In this document: piece by piece, positions 34,733-44,111 of the stretch
Layout: the number at the start of each line of letters is the position of its first letter
How positions within the stretch are numbered: the first letter of the stretch is position 1
Source of the DNA: Thiomicrorhabdus sp965603495
Lineage (GTDB): Bacteria; Pseudomonadota; Gammaproteobacteria; Thiomicrospirales; Thiomicrospiraceae
Reading direction: 5' to 3'
NCBI GenBank assembly: GCA_965603495.1
Contig: CBFDDF010000001.1
Coordinates: forward strand, 62,001 to 126,000
DNA length: 64,000 bases
Program-made: the position numbers and the translations under genes
The notes under the pieces: model-generated
Database searches by the model: none
Seen by the model: only the letters and a program-made list of their open reading frames with translations
What the model was told of the DNA's origin: nothing

Positions 34733-34840
34733 TTATATAATCGTTAAGTTGCTGACATTATACTGAATCAAAAACAGGGTTGTATAGGTCATGTGGGCTA
34801 GGATTATTGAGATTTTATTGAGGTGGGTTATGGTAGAAAT

Positions 34841-34867
34841 TCTGGAGTAATTTGATTACTCCAGAAA
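34841..34867. terminator. Hairpin, probable terminator of the TPR gene
   Basis: TTCTGGAGTAA pairs perfectly with TTACTCCAGAA around a TTTGA loop, 10 nt past the stop of the minus-strand TPR gene. The T-run is poor, so termination may be weak. Confidence 0.55.
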
Positions 34868-34876
34868 GTTTTAAAT

Positions 34877-36211
34877 TTATTTAGAAGAACAGTATTTTTC
34901 CATTAATTCTTTAAACCATTCTTTGCCTCTTACAAAGTCTAATTCAGAGTCTTGTTGGATGTGTTCACAGTCTTTATAACCAAGTTCTAAAGATAATCTT
35001 AGATGTTTTTTAGCCTTTTCTTCATTCCTCTTCATGCTGTACGAACAACTTAAGTTATAGTGTGCCTCAACGACAACCTCTTGAATTTCAGGACGATCCG
35101 AGTTACTAAAGGTATTAATGATCTGGTCATAGATTTTAATTGCTTCATCAAATTGGGCTTTTTCCCCAAGGACAACGCCTTTATTTATTAAAGCCTTAGC
35201 GATGGGTAGTTGAATTTCAGGGCGATCAGAGCCGCTAAAGGTATTAATGATTTGGTCATAGATTTTAATTGCTTCATCAGCTTGATCTTGTCGTTTAAGG
35301 GAGAAGCCTTTATTCACTAAAGCCCTAGCGACTAGCTCCTGAATTTCAGGGCGATCAGAGTCGCTAAAGGTATTAATGATTTGGTCATAGATTTTAATTG
35401 CTTCATCAGGTTGCTTTTGATTCCAAAGAATCAATCCTTTTGCAAAAAGTGCTTTGGCTAATAGGTTTTGATTTGAATGTAGGTTTCTCTCTGCATTACT
35501 TGGATCAGAAAGCTGCGAAATAATTTCAGATGATTTAATCAAAGAAAGGTCGTAATCTTCTTTTTTGAAGGCTTCAATTACCTCAAGGTAGGCTCTCTCA
35601 ATGGTACTTAAATTGGATTGTTTTAGTTCCAATTGTTCGATATCTTCCTGAGTATAGTTTTCAATAGTTTTACTTAATATAGCTTCAATTTTTTCTGAAT
35701 TTTCAATTATATTCTTGATGTGATCCTTGAATTGATCAGAATCTAAATGATTTTGGATTTTTTCTTCAACTCGCCCTTTTAGAAGATGATTTCCCTCTTT
35801 ATCAACCCATTTTTGTAAGTCTTCTTTACTCTTTTCACGAGAAAAAAAGAAGCTTACTAAACCCATTACGATAAAAAGAGCGGTAATTAAAATACTGTAA
35901 AAATTTTGGTCGTAAGTTATGTTTTGAGTGTGGTCATTCAAACGCATATTGAGGTTTTCTTTTAAAGAATTATAGTTTTCATCAATTCTTGGTAACTGCG
36001 CCTTTATTTGTTCAATAGTTTGGCGTTGAGATTGCTGTTCTAATTGCATCTGTAATAGTTGTTGATACAGCAACGGTTGTTCGTTTTGATTCACCGAGAG
36101 TGTGGCAGTTGGTTTTGAGGTTGGTTGCGCTTGTTCTGCTGCGACAGCTGTCAAAAGTAATGACGGTAAGAGAACAAGTAGTGCAGTATAGAACTTAAAA
36201 ATAGAGGGCAT
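34877..36211 (-). CDS. Exported/membrane TPR protein with near-identical tandem repeats
   Basis: A 444-residue protein. An N-terminal signal-like segment (about 8-25) is followed by a predicted coiled coil (about 45-90), a TM helix (about 104-124) and a charged helical region. The C-terminal half has TPR units. Three consecutive units share DEAIKIYDQIINTFS-SDRPEIQ almost unchanged, spaced 43 residues (129 bp), and their DNA is also nearly identical, pointing to recent duplication or gene conversion. A last degenerate unit follows (VVEAHYNLSCSYSMKRNEEK). It is probably a scaffold for protein contacts near the inner membrane. No partner is evident. Confidence 0.75.
   Translation of the reverse strand: MPSIFKFYTALLVLLPSLLLTAVAAEQAQPTSKPTATLSVNQNEQPLLYQQLLQMQLEQQSQRQTIEQIKAQLPRIDENYNSLKENLNMRLNDHTQNITYDQNFYSILITALFIVMGLVSFFFSREKSKEDLQKWVDKEGNHLLKGRVEEKIQNHLDSDQFKDHIKNIIENSEKIEAILSKTIENYTQEDIEQLELKQSNLSTIERAYLEVIEAFKKEDYDLSLIKSSEIISQLSDPSNAERNLHSNQNLLAKALFAKGLILWNQKQPDEAIKIYDQIINTFSDSDRPEIQELVARALVNKGFSLKRQDQADEAIKIYDQIINTFSGSDRPEIQLPIAKALINKGVVLGEKAQFDEAIKIYDQIINTFSNSDRPEIQEVVVEAHYNLSCSYSMKRNEEKAKKHLRLSLELGYKDCEHIQQDSELDFVRGKEWFKELMEKYCSSK
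35098..35440 (-). repeat. 129-bp tandem coding repeat (three units)
   Basis: Three consecutive copies of a 129-bp unit (43 codons) within the TPR gene. Each contains GGTATTAATGATYTGGTCAT and then TAGATTTTAATTGCTTCATC with few or no differences. Confidence 0.8.
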
Positions 36212-36324
36212 GAAATTAGACCTGAGTTAGGGTTTTGTGTGTGATTATATACGAAATATATCGCATAAGTTGAGAAGCCTTATTAGCTTAATAATTCTTC
36301 TTTTAAATACATATCTGGCTTCAT

Positions 36325-36456
36325 GTTACTTTTTTGCTTGTCCAAAAAAGTAACCAAAAAACGACCCCCCGGTGACGGCCTCTATTTCACTAAGCTTGTA
36401 AGCGGAAATTTGAGAACTCGCTGCACTCAAACACTCAAATTTTGATCCGCTTCCTA
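36325..36456. repeat. Putative dispersed intergenic repeat with two hairpins
   Basis: The first hairpin is GTTACTTTTTT/AAAAAAGTAAC with a loop GCTTGTCC. About 40 nt later AAGCGGAAATTTGAG pairs imperfectly with CTCAAATTTTGATCCGCTT. The layout recalls non-coding palindromic repeats seen at intergenic sites in other proteobacteria. Copy number elsewhere in the genome cannot be judged here. Confidence 0.45.
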
Positions 36457-36562
36457 CGCTAAGTTCAATGACGATTCCTTTCACAGGGGACAGAGGGTGT
36501 TTGTGGATGCTTTCGTATAAACGTAGAGAAAAGCGTTAGATTACTTTCGTCATTTTAAAGTG

Positions 36563-36573
36563 ACCAGGCCTGG
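36563..36573. repeat. ACCAGGCCTGG intergenic copy, right arm decayed
   Basis: The left arm matches the long intergenic form (AAAGTGACCAGG) but the right arm reads CCTGGCATG instead of CCTGGTCAC. Confidence 0.7.
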
Positions 36574-36643
36574 CATGTCCTGCGGCTTTACAAAACCATG
36601 TGAGCGCAGGGTCAAATCAAAAAGCTACTCCCCAGAAACCAAA

Positions 36644-36677
36644 AAACGCACTAGCAATAAGAGTCACTAGTGCGTTT
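36644..36677. terminator. Rho-independent terminator of chemoreceptor gene
   Basis: AAACGCACTAG pairs with CTAGTGCGTTT around a 12-nt loop. On the minus strand it is followed by a T-run, so it ends the chemoreceptor transcript. Confidence 0.8.
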
Positions 36678-36753
36678 AAAAGCTTTAAAAACGTATTGTA
36701 TACGTCTTTAAAAGAACTGTATGGCTTAGAACAAGCCAGTAATTACCAAAACG

Positions 36754-39747
36754 CTATGCTGCCGTTTCAATGAGTTCATTCAGTAAAGCGACCACCTTAT
36801 CACTTTGCGCATCGATTTCAGAAACACCTTGGCTTATGGTTTGGTAATCATCGGTTTTAGAAGCATCCATAATGACTTTAATCAATTGGTGCATTTTCAG
36901 GTGCTCAGCATCCAGTTTTTTCATTAAAGGCAGGTCTTTCAGGTTTTGACCAGTGCCGTGGTGATGCCATTTACCTAAAGAACAAGCGGTATGATCAATG
37001 GCAATGTCATAAGTTATGCCGATATCGGCGCCATCTATAAAGGTACGGATTTTTCTTTTCCAGTCTAAGTGTGCCTGAATCATTTGTGAAAGCTGTTGTG
37101 CCGTTGCAGACTGTTCAATAATGGCTTCACGTCGTATTTTTGCCGCTACAGAATGCTTAGGGTTAGGCTGACAACCTAAGGATAGTAACTTGCCTTGGAT
37201 GTCATCTGATTTCATCGGCTTGTGTACAACCTCATTCATGCCCGCTGCGGATGTTTGCTCATTAAAGTCATCTGAATGCCCTGTATAGGCAATGATGGGG
37301 TTTTGATAGCCGGACTGTCGTAGTTGTTGTGTGGCGATTAATCCATCCATGATTGGCATTTCAATGTCCATTAAAATAGCCATTGGGTGGTGCTGTTTAC
37401 ATTGCGCTATGGCATCGCGACCATTTGAAGCCAGCTGAGTGGCATAGCCTAATCGATTGAGTAATATCTCGGCGACCTTTTGATTGGCAATATTGTCATC
37501 TACCACCAAAATAAAGGCATCTGCGTGTGTTTCGGCTGTGACATCATGAAGGCCTTTACAGTCTCCTAAATCGAAGCTACCGACCAATTCATCCATACTA
37601 CTGGCGACATCTCCTAAGTACTCAGCCAGCGATGAGTTCTCTAACACTAGAGTCGCATTGTGATTAGCAGATTCATCAATATTTTTTATAGAATCGTTCA
37701 CTTCATTGATTTGAGCGGACTGTTCTTGTGCATTTTCAGAAATGGCTGCGATGTTATTTGTCATCTGATCAACTTGTTGGATAATTGAACCCAAATTGTC
37801 GCCTGTAGTCTGCACTTTTTGTCTGCCTTGATCAATTTTTTGAGCCGTGGTATCTATCAGTATTTTGATCTCTCGAGCAGCTTCAGCGGATTTTTGTGCA
37901 AGGCTACGTACTTCGCCTGCTACCACTGCAAACCCTCGGCCATGATCGCCAGCTCTAGCGGCTTCTACAGCAGCGTTTAAAGCTAATAAATTGGTTTGAA
38001 AGGCAATGCTATCAATCAACGTCACAATACCAGTAATCTTGCCGCTCACTTCACTGATTTCATGCATCGCGCTGATGGTCTCTTGCATACTTTCATTGCC
38101 CAGTACCACCTCTTTTTGAGTCTGTTGTGCCAGATCGTTAGAGACATTGGCTTGCTGAGCTGTTTCGTTTACCTTGTGAGTGAGCTGACGCATGGCTGAG
38201 GAGGTTTTTTGTAACTCTCTAGCTTGAGATTGAATGGAGTTAGAGAGCAATTCGTTACTTTTTGCAACATGCTCTGCTGATTGGGTGACTTCACTGGCTT
38301 GGTTATTGACCTTACAGAAAGAGTCTCTTAAAGAATGGATGCCGGAAACTAAACTTGAAATTGTCCAATCATATTGCCCGTGATGCGTGCCTTGAGCCTG
38401 AATGGTCAGGTCTTTAGTAGAAAGTCCACCAATGATGATAGACATATCTTTTAAGGTAGATTGTAAGTTGGCCATCAAACCATTAATGTCTTCACTTAAG
38501 TCATGATAAAAACCAGTCAGTTGATCGCTTTCTAAGCGAGAACTTAGCTTGCCATTTTTAGCGTCTTCCACTAACTGCTTAATACTTTGTTGCACATAGA
38601 TTTCCTGGAAGATATCTTGCCATTCAATCACCACGCCTAGCTTTTTACCCTGTTCATCTAGAATAGGCGTCATTTGTAATTGTATCTGCGCGCCAAAAAA
38701 TTCAAACTTAAAGCTCTCTGATGTCTTTAAATTGAAGACAGCCGCTAAGAGATGGTCATCTTGTTTAAACAAACAGCCAGTGCTTTTACCCAGTAAGTTA
38801 TTTAAATCGAAATCAGGGACTTCTGCTTGAATTTGAGGCTCTAAATTGCGTAAGAAACACTTCAAGGAATCATTAAAGTAGGTGATGGTGCCATTTTGGT
38901 CTGAGAGTAAAATATTGGCATTCAGGTTGTCTAGGCCAGCTTCTAATCGAGATGAGCGGCGTGCATTGGTGACAATATCATTCTTTTGGGCACCTAAGCG
39001 AATCTGCATGGTTTTGATTCTGCGATTAACCTCACCCGCTGTATTGGAACCGAAAGTATTGATGTCGTGGTTCAATTCACCATTAGAAATGTGATCAACA
39101 GCTTCAATGGCATCGCGAATTCGGCGAATAAAATACATGACATGAAAGGTCGATACAATGGTCATAAAAATAACCAGATTATTTAACCAACCAGGACGTA
39201 AATCAAACAAAAACGCATTCACTTCAGCGGCAAGTGCTAATAGCGTTGCTGGAATAATGGTCCACAATGGATTCCAGTGAGCGAATAGGTTCAGACGACT
39301 AAAGATACTGTCGACAACACCCTGTCTTAATGTGATCTTGCCATCGTGTACTGCTTGATAGGCCTGTTCTGCACTTTGAATTTGCGCTTGCGTGGCGGGG
39401 GTGCGTACACTCATATAGCCAGTAATTTGATTATTTTCTATGATAGGGGTGGCATTGGCCTCAACCCAGTAATAATCGCCGTTTTTGCGTCGGTTTTTAA
39501 CAATTTGATGCCAGGGTTTGCCTGCTTGTAGGGTTGCCCAAAAATCTGCGAAGACTTGTTGAGGGACATCGGGGTGGCGTAATAAGTTGTGCGGCTGCCC
39601 CATTAATTCACCAAAATCAAAGCCACTGGCTTCAATAAAGGACTCATTAGCATAAGTGATATTGCCTTGTAAATCCGTATGCGAGACTAACAAGCTATCT
39701 GATGGTAAACGGTACTCTATTTGAGTAATGGGTTGGTTATTACGCAT
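36754..39747 (-). CDS. PAS chemoreceptor with embedded receiver and zinc-binding CZB domain
   Basis: A 997-residue protein of unusual design. PAS (about 20-125, HTDLQGNITYANESFIEASG); two close TM helices (about 160-208); HAMP; a second PAS (about 275-385); a second linker; then a chemoreceptor signalling domain with hairpin tip IAFQTNLLALNAAVEAARAG (about 585-605) and VVAGEVRSLAQKSAEAAREI. A receiver domain follows (about 750-865, phospho-acceptor in ILMDIEMPIMDG near 791). At the C-terminus is a CZB domain with IDHTACSLGKWHHHGTG and an earlier His, the zinc-binding pattern. It should signal to CheA and be modulated by phosphorylation and zinc or HOCl-type signals, as known for CZB proteins. 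No che genes are nearby. Confidence 0.9.
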   Translation of the reverse strand: MRNNQPITQIEYRLPSDSLLVSHTDLQGNITYANESFIEASGFDFGELMGQPHNLLRHPDVPQQVFADFWATLQAGKPWHQIVKNRRKNGDYYWVEANATPIIENNQITGYMSVRTPATQAQIQSAEQAYQAVHDGKITLRQGVVDSIFSRLNLFAHWNPLWTIIPATLLALAAEVNAFLFDLRPGWLNNLVIFMTIVSTFHVMYFIRRIRDAIEAVDHISNGELNHDINTFGSNTAGEVNRRIKTMQIRLGAQKNDIVTNARRSSRLEAGLDNLNANILLSDQNGTITYFNDSLKCFLRNLEPQIQAEVPDFDLNNLLGKSTGCLFKQDDHLLAAVFNLKTSESFKFEFFGAQIQLQMTPILDEQGKKLGVVIEWQDIFQEIYVQQSIKQLVEDAKNGKLSSRLESDQLTGFYHDLSEDINGLMANLQSTLKDMSIIIGGLSTKDLTIQAQGTHHGQYDWTISSLVSGIHSLRDSFCKVNNQASEVTQSAEHVAKSNELLSNSIQSQARELQKTSSAMRQLTHKVNETAQQANVSNDLAQQTQKEVVLGNESMQETISAMHEISEVSGKITGIVTLIDSIAFQTNLLALNAAVEAARAGDHGRGFAVVAGEVRSLAQKSAEAAREIKILIDTTAQKIDQGRQKVQTTGDNLGSIIQQVDQMTNNIAAISENAQEQSAQINEVNDSIKNIDESANHNATLVLENSSLAEYLGDVASSMDELVGSFDLGDCKGLHDVTAETHADAFILVVDDNIANQKVAEILLNRLGYATQLASNGRDAIAQCKQHHPMAILMDIEMPIMDGLIATQQLRQSGYQNPIIAYTGHSDDFNEQTSAAGMNEVVHKPMKSDDIQGKLLSLGCQPNPKHSVAAKIRREAIIEQSATAQQLSQMIQAHLDWKRKIRTFIDGADIGITYDIAIDHTACSLGKWHHHGTGQNLKDLPLMKKLDAEHLKMHQLIKVIMDASKTDDYQTISQGVSEIDAQSDKVVALLNELIETAA

Positions 39748-39991
39748 TTATCTTGCCCTATCTTAGTAACAATACCACGAGTTTTATGTGGTTATTTTAA
39801 AGTGCAGAAAGCATAGCAATCAAGATGCCAGATGTTAAGTTAATTTTTATATTTAGGCTAGATAGATGTGCTGCGTCAAGTTTGGTGTGGATGGGTACTG
39901 GATGGTGCAGAGAGGTGTGGAGGTAGGAAGCAACATAAGGGAAAAAGCTTAGCCTTTCCCCTTCTGTTACGGTTAAAAATGAGTCTGTTTG

Positions 39992-41692
39992 TTAGAACAA
40001 GCCCGTAATCACGCCATTATCATCAATATCGATACGTTCTGCCGTCGGTACTTTTGGTAGACCAGGCATAGTCATCATATTGCCAGCGATGGCGACAATG
40101 AAACCTGCACCATTCTCTAATTTAACATCGCTAATTTCAACGATATGGCCACTTGGTGCGCCTTTGGCGGTTGGATCTGTAGAGAAAGACATTTGCGTCT
40201 TGGCCATACAGATTGGCAAGGTACCATATTGTTCTTGCAACTTGGCAATCTCACCACGTACCTTAGCACTAGCGGTAATTTCTTTCGCGCCATATAACTT
40301 AGTGGCAATAGTTTCCATCTTGTCCCACAAAGGTAGCTCATCTTCATACAAGTAATCAAAACCAGGCTCGCGGTTATCAACAATGTCTAATACTGCTTCT
40401 GCGAGTTCTTCGGCACCAGCACCCCCTTCTGCCCAATGTTTCGAGATAACGCATTTAACGCCTAATGCTTCACACTTCGCTTGCAGTAATGCCGTCTCAG
40501 CATCTGAATCGAAGGTGAAGTGGTTAATGCACACGACGGCAGGTAAACCGTAGTTGACGGTGATATTGTGTAGGTGGCGTTCAAGGTTAACAAAACCGGC
40601 CTCTAGCGCGCTTAGGTTCTCTTGATTAAGGTGATCTTTTTCAACGCCGCCGTGGTATTTAAGTGCACGAACCGTGGCGACTAAGACCACAGCAGAAGGT
40701 GCGAGCTTAGCTGAACGACATTTGATATTTAGGAACTTTTCAGCACCTAAATCTGCCCCAAAACCAGCTTCAGTGATAGCGTAATCGGCCAGTTTTAAAG
40801 CGGTTTGTGTCGCCGTTACCGAGTTACAACCGTGGGCGATATTGGCGAAAGGTCCACCGTGAACAATCGCAATGTTATTTTCTAAAGTTTGCACGATATT
40901 CGGTTTGATGGCGTCTTTTAATAAAGCAGCCATAGCACCATGCGCTTTAATATCGCTGGCGTAAATAGGGGTGACTCTGTCTGCCTTATAGGCGACCACG
41001 ATACGGCCCAAACGTTCTTTCAGATCAGCTCGGTTGGTTGCTAGGCACAAAATCGCCATAACTTCAGATGCGACCACTATATCAAAACCATCTTCACGTA
41101 AGTAACCGTTGGCAGGGCCACCTTGTCCGACGGTGATTGAGCGCAATGCACGGTCATTCATATCAACCACACGTTTCCACTTAATACGACGTGGGTCAAT
41201 ACCTAGGGAGTTACCGTGGTTAATGTGATTATCAATCATCGCTGACAATAAATTATGCGCTACGCCAATGGCGTGAAAATCACCGGTAAAGTGTAAGTTG
41301 ATGTCTTCCATTGGAACGACTTGCGAGTAACCGCCACCGGCCGCGCCGCCTTTCATACCAAAACAGGGTCCTAAAGAAGGTTCACGCAGACACATAATAG
41401 TTTTCTTACCGGCGTGTTTCCCCTCTTTTTTGCCTAGACGGTTCATCGCATCGCCTAAACCGACTGTGGTGGTGGTTTTACCTTCACCGGCAGGGGTTGG
41501 ACTAATCGCGGTGACCAGGATTAATTTACCTTGTGTCTTGTTGTGTGAAACTTGGTCAACGTATTCCAAAGACAGTTTAGCTTTGTAGTGACCATATGGA
41601 TCTAAATGCTCTGCAGGGATTCCAAAAATTTCTTTTGCTAGGCCGATAATGGGCTTCATTTTGGCTTTTTGAGCGATTTCGATATCTGACAT
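39992..41692 (-). CDS. fhs: Formate-tetrahydrofolate ligase
   Basis: A 566-residue enzyme (family length about 555-560) that makes 10-formyl-THF from formate, ATP and THF. The ATP loop ISPTPAGEGKTTTTVGLGDA is near residues 63-82. Later motifs REPSLGPCFGMKGGAAGGGY and FTGDFHAIGVAHNLLSAMID are diagnostic. It lies next to glcDEF and a glyoxylate aminotransferase, which fits a link between glycolate salvage (glycine/serine) and one-carbon metabolism. It is a single-gene unit on the minus strand. Confidence 0.96.
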   Translation of the reverse strand: MSDIEIAQKAKMKPIIGLAKEIFGIPAEHLDPYGHYKAKLSLEYVDQVSHNKTQGKLILVTAISPTPAGEGKTTTTVGLGDAMNRLGKKEGKHAGKKTIMCLREPSLGPCFGMKGGAAGGGYSQVVPMEDINLHFTGDFHAIGVAHNLLSAMIDNHINHGNSLGIDPRRIKWKRVVDMNDRALRSITVGQGGPANGYLREDGFDIVVASEVMAILCLATNRADLKERLGRIVVAYKADRVTPIYASDIKAHGAMAALLKDAIKPNIVQTLENNIAIVHGGPFANIAHGCNSVTATQTALKLADYAITEAGFGADLGAEKFLNIKCRSAKLAPSAVVLVATVRALKYHGGVEKDHLNQENLSALEAGFVNLERHLHNITVNYGLPAVVCINHFTFDSDAETALLQAKCEALGVKCVISKHWAEGGAGAEELAEAVLDIVDNREPGFDYLYEDELPLWDKMETIATKLYGAKEITASAKVRGEIAKLQEQYGTLPICMAKTQMSFSTDPTAKGAPSGHIVEISDVKLENGAGFIVAIAGNMMTMPGLPKVPTAERIDIDDNGVITGLF

Positions 41693-41833
41693 GGGTGTTC
41701 CTCAATTCTTATAAAGCGTTAGCTTATGTTTAATTTTAATGATTCTAGAGTCGTGAGTGACGCTTGGATTTTTGGTCAAGTGCAGCAATATTCAAAACAG
41801 GAATTGGGTAAAAGACTGTTTTGATTCGATCTT

Positions 41834-43033
41834 CTAGAGTAGTTCTATCCAGTGCTTAACCGGTGTTTTAGTGCCTTTTTGTAAATGCATTAAACAACCG
41901 ATATTCGCGGTAACAATAATCGGGGTTTTGACTTCTAGTAGGTTTGCCAGTTTGTTATCTCTGAGTTGTTTAGATAATTTTGGCTGAAAAATCGAGTAGG
42001 TTCCAGCGGAGCCACAGCATAGGTGGGCATCCTTGACAGGATTAACGCGATAACCGAGTTTGCCAAGCGCCTCTTCGACCACGCCCTGAAGTTTTTGGCC
42101 GTGTTGCAAGGTGCAAGGTGAGTGAAAGGTAATTTTTTGGTTATCAAAATGGGTGAAAATTGATAAATCTTGTGAGAGTAAGAACTCCGAAATGTCTTTG
42201 GTGTGTTCGGCAATACGTAAAGCTTTGGCTGAATATTCGGCGTCTTCTCTAAGCAGATGCGGATAGTCTTTAATCATCACACCGCAACCACTGGCGTTGG
42301 AGATAATCGCTTTGACGCCTTGATCTAAGTACGGTAACCAAGCATCAATATTAGCCTTAACTTTATTCATGGCATCTTTCGAGCCAGATAAGTGGTGGTC
42401 AACCGCACCACAACACTGATCTTGTGGGGTTTCAATGACATTGAGGCCTAAGCGGTTTAAGGCTTTAATGCTTGATTGATTAATGTTCGGCGCTAAAGTT
42501 GGCTGAACGCAACCTGATAGCAACAGTACGCTGGATTTAAGCGCCTCTTCTTGATCTTTTAGCGATTGCTGCAGCGCTAACTCTTCAACACTAAATTGAA
42601 TGGCTTTTGAGTGTCTTAAAAACGGCATGAGGCGAATGGTTAAATTAAAAAACCAAGGGGTCGTTAAGCTTTTACGGACTGCATAACGGCTAAGTCTTTG
42701 CAACGGATTACGAGGACTGATTTCTTCAACGACTTCGCGCCCAATATCTAATAAATGACCATATTCGACGCCAGAAGGACAGGTGGTTTCACAAGAGCGA
42801 CAGGTTAAGCAGCGATCTAAGTGGCCTAAAGTGTCTTTAGAGACATCATTGCCTTCTAAAACACTTTTGATCAGATAGATTCGACCACGCGGAGAGTCGA
42901 GTTCATCGCCTAAGATGCCGTAAGTGGGGCAAGTCGAAAGACAGAAGCCACAATGTACGCAAGAACGTAAAATCTTATCGGCTGTTTTGCCTTGCTCCGT
43001 TGCAAGTAGATCAGTAGGTAAATTTGTCTGCAT
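41834..43033 (-). CDS. glcF: Glycolate oxidase iron-sulfur subunit
   Basis: A 399-residue protein. Two [4Fe-4S] ferredoxin motifs are CVHCGFCLSTCPTYG (about 26-40) and CLTCRSCETTCPSGVEYG (about 75-92). Two CCG-type cysteine-rich motifs follow, DQCCGAVDHH and HLCCGSAGTYS, as in the heterodisulfide-reductase-like subunit of glycolate dehydrogenase. Together with GlcD and GlcE it oxidises glycolate to glyoxylate and passes electrons to the quinone pool. It is the last gene of the glcD-glcE-glcF operon. Confidence 0.94.
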   Translation of the reverse strand: MQTNLPTDLLATEQGKTADKILRSCVHCGFCLSTCPTYGILGDELDSPRGRIYLIKSVLEGNDVSKDTLGHLDRCLTCRSCETTCPSGVEYGHLLDIGREVVEEISPRNPLQRLSRYAVRKSLTTPWFFNLTIRLMPFLRHSKAIQFSVEELALQQSLKDQEEALKSSVLLLSGCVQPTLAPNINQSSIKALNRLGLNVIETPQDQCCGAVDHHLSGSKDAMNKVKANIDAWLPYLDQGVKAIISNASGCGVMIKDYPHLLREDAEYSAKALRIAEHTKDISEFLLSQDLSIFTHFDNQKITFHSPCTLQHGQKLQGVVEEALGKLGYRVNPVKDAHLCCGSAGTYSIFQPKLSKQLRDNKLANLLEVKTPIIVTANIGCLMHLQKGTKTPVKHWIELL

Positions 43034-43106
43034 AATGCTTCTATTATTATCTGTTTTAAGTGTTTAACGGCTCTGTTATTGGTCGTAAAGTTTTATTTTA
43101 TGCCGT

Positions 43107-44111
43107 TTAAAGTTGTTTAAAGATGTGATTAGGGTCAAACACGTCTCTTAAACCTAGTTTAATTTTCTGCACGCAAGGCGTGTCATTTTTTCTTGGGGCA
43201 AAACGCGTTTGCCACAGTGTCACATAGGGATGATTAGGTTTGTTTGGACTGGCGACCCAACGACGTGATCCACCCATGCCCACCGCAATGGTATTTTCAA
43301 TGGCCGGATTGGTGCTCTCTACATCGACACGCCAGAGTTTTTCACCGGGTTGGAGCTCAGGTCTAAACGGATTGAGGAGAGTCCAAATACTATTGTCACA
43401 CTCCTTAACGCCGACCTGGTTGGTTTGCAATGGATGTTCGCCCGCTACGCGATAGTAAAAACGACCTTGGTAATAAGCTCCGCCAGTCATCGGTAATGCC
43501 GTACCCGCCATTTTATTCATTAATAAAATAGCTTCATTTTCTGGCATTTCGATGCAGTAGGTTACTTCTACAGCCAATGGAATTACTTTTATACTCATTT
43601 CCGTGATTAATGCCATAGAGCCTTTTGAGCCAACCATCATTCGGGAGACATCGTAGCCGGCCACGTTTTTAATCATCTTGCCACCAAATCCAAGCTGACG
43701 ACCCTGGCCATCAATCATTTTGATGCCTAAAACAAAGTCTCTCAAGATCCCTCTGAAGGGTTTTGAAGGACCTGTTAAGCCAACTGCATAGGTGCCGCCA
43801 ATGGTCGAGTTGCCATAATCAGGTGGCTCAAAAGCCAACATTTGATTACGCTCTGCAAGCGCGGCCTGCAATTCGGAGAGAAGTGTTCCCGCTTTAACGG
43901 TGACCACCAACTCTGCGGGTTCATATTCAATAATACCGCTGTAATTTGAGATGTTGAGTTCGGCAACGGGTTGACCGTTAAAGTCATCTGTACCCAAGGG
44001 TACTTTACTTTGATTGCCGGTAATCTGAATCGTCTGTTTGTCTAAGTTCGCTTGCTTGATTTGCTCGGCAAACTGCTCGACGGCGATATTGGGCGTTGAA
44101 GATGTTGACAT
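43107..44111 (-). CDS. glcE: Glycolate oxidase FAD-binding subunit
   Basis: A 334-residue protein with an FAD_binding_4 domain: ISNYSGIIEYEPAELVVTVK, then LAFEPPDYGNSTIGGTYAVG and GFGGKMIKNVAGYDVSRMMV. It is the smaller of the two flavin-type subunits of glycolate dehydrogenase and is much shorter than GlcD, as expected. Its start overlaps the end of glcD by one base (coordinate 44111), so the two are translationally coupled. Confidence 0.93.
   Translation of the reverse strand: MSTSSTPNIAVEQFAEQIKQANLDKQTIQITGNQSKVPLGTDDFNGQPVAELNISNYSGIIEYEPAELVVTVKAGTLLSELQAALAERNQMLAFEPPDYGNSTIGGTYAVGLTGPSKPFRGILRDFVLGIKMIDGQGRQLGFGGKMIKNVAGYDVSRMMVGSKGSMALITEMSIKVIPLAVEVTYCIEMPENEAILLMNKMAGTALPMTGGAYYQGRFYYRVAGEHPLQTNQVGVKECDNSIWTLLNPFRPELQPGEKLWRVDVESTNPAIENTIAVGMGGSRRWVASPNKPNHPYVTLWQTRFAPRKNDTPCVQKIKLGLRDVFDPNHIFKQL

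Larger units (their letters stand above)
36212..36753. other. 542-bp intergenic region with structured repeat-like sequence
   Basis: No supported gene. It contains a hairpin of GTTACTTTTTT and AAAAAAGTAAC (36325-36354), a second long imperfect inverted repeat (about 36397-36456), an ACCAGGCCTGG copy (36563-36573) and a terminator (36644-36677). The left half looks like a decayed copy of a dispersed intergenic repeat of the kind found in many proteobacterial genomes, containing the 'TTACTTTTTTGCTTGTCCAA' type hairpin. Confidence 0.6.

Noticed and set aside
39937..39962. AAGGGAAA/TTTCCCCTT hairpin past fhs as a terminator
   Set aside because: The stem is short and there is no T-run on the minus strand.
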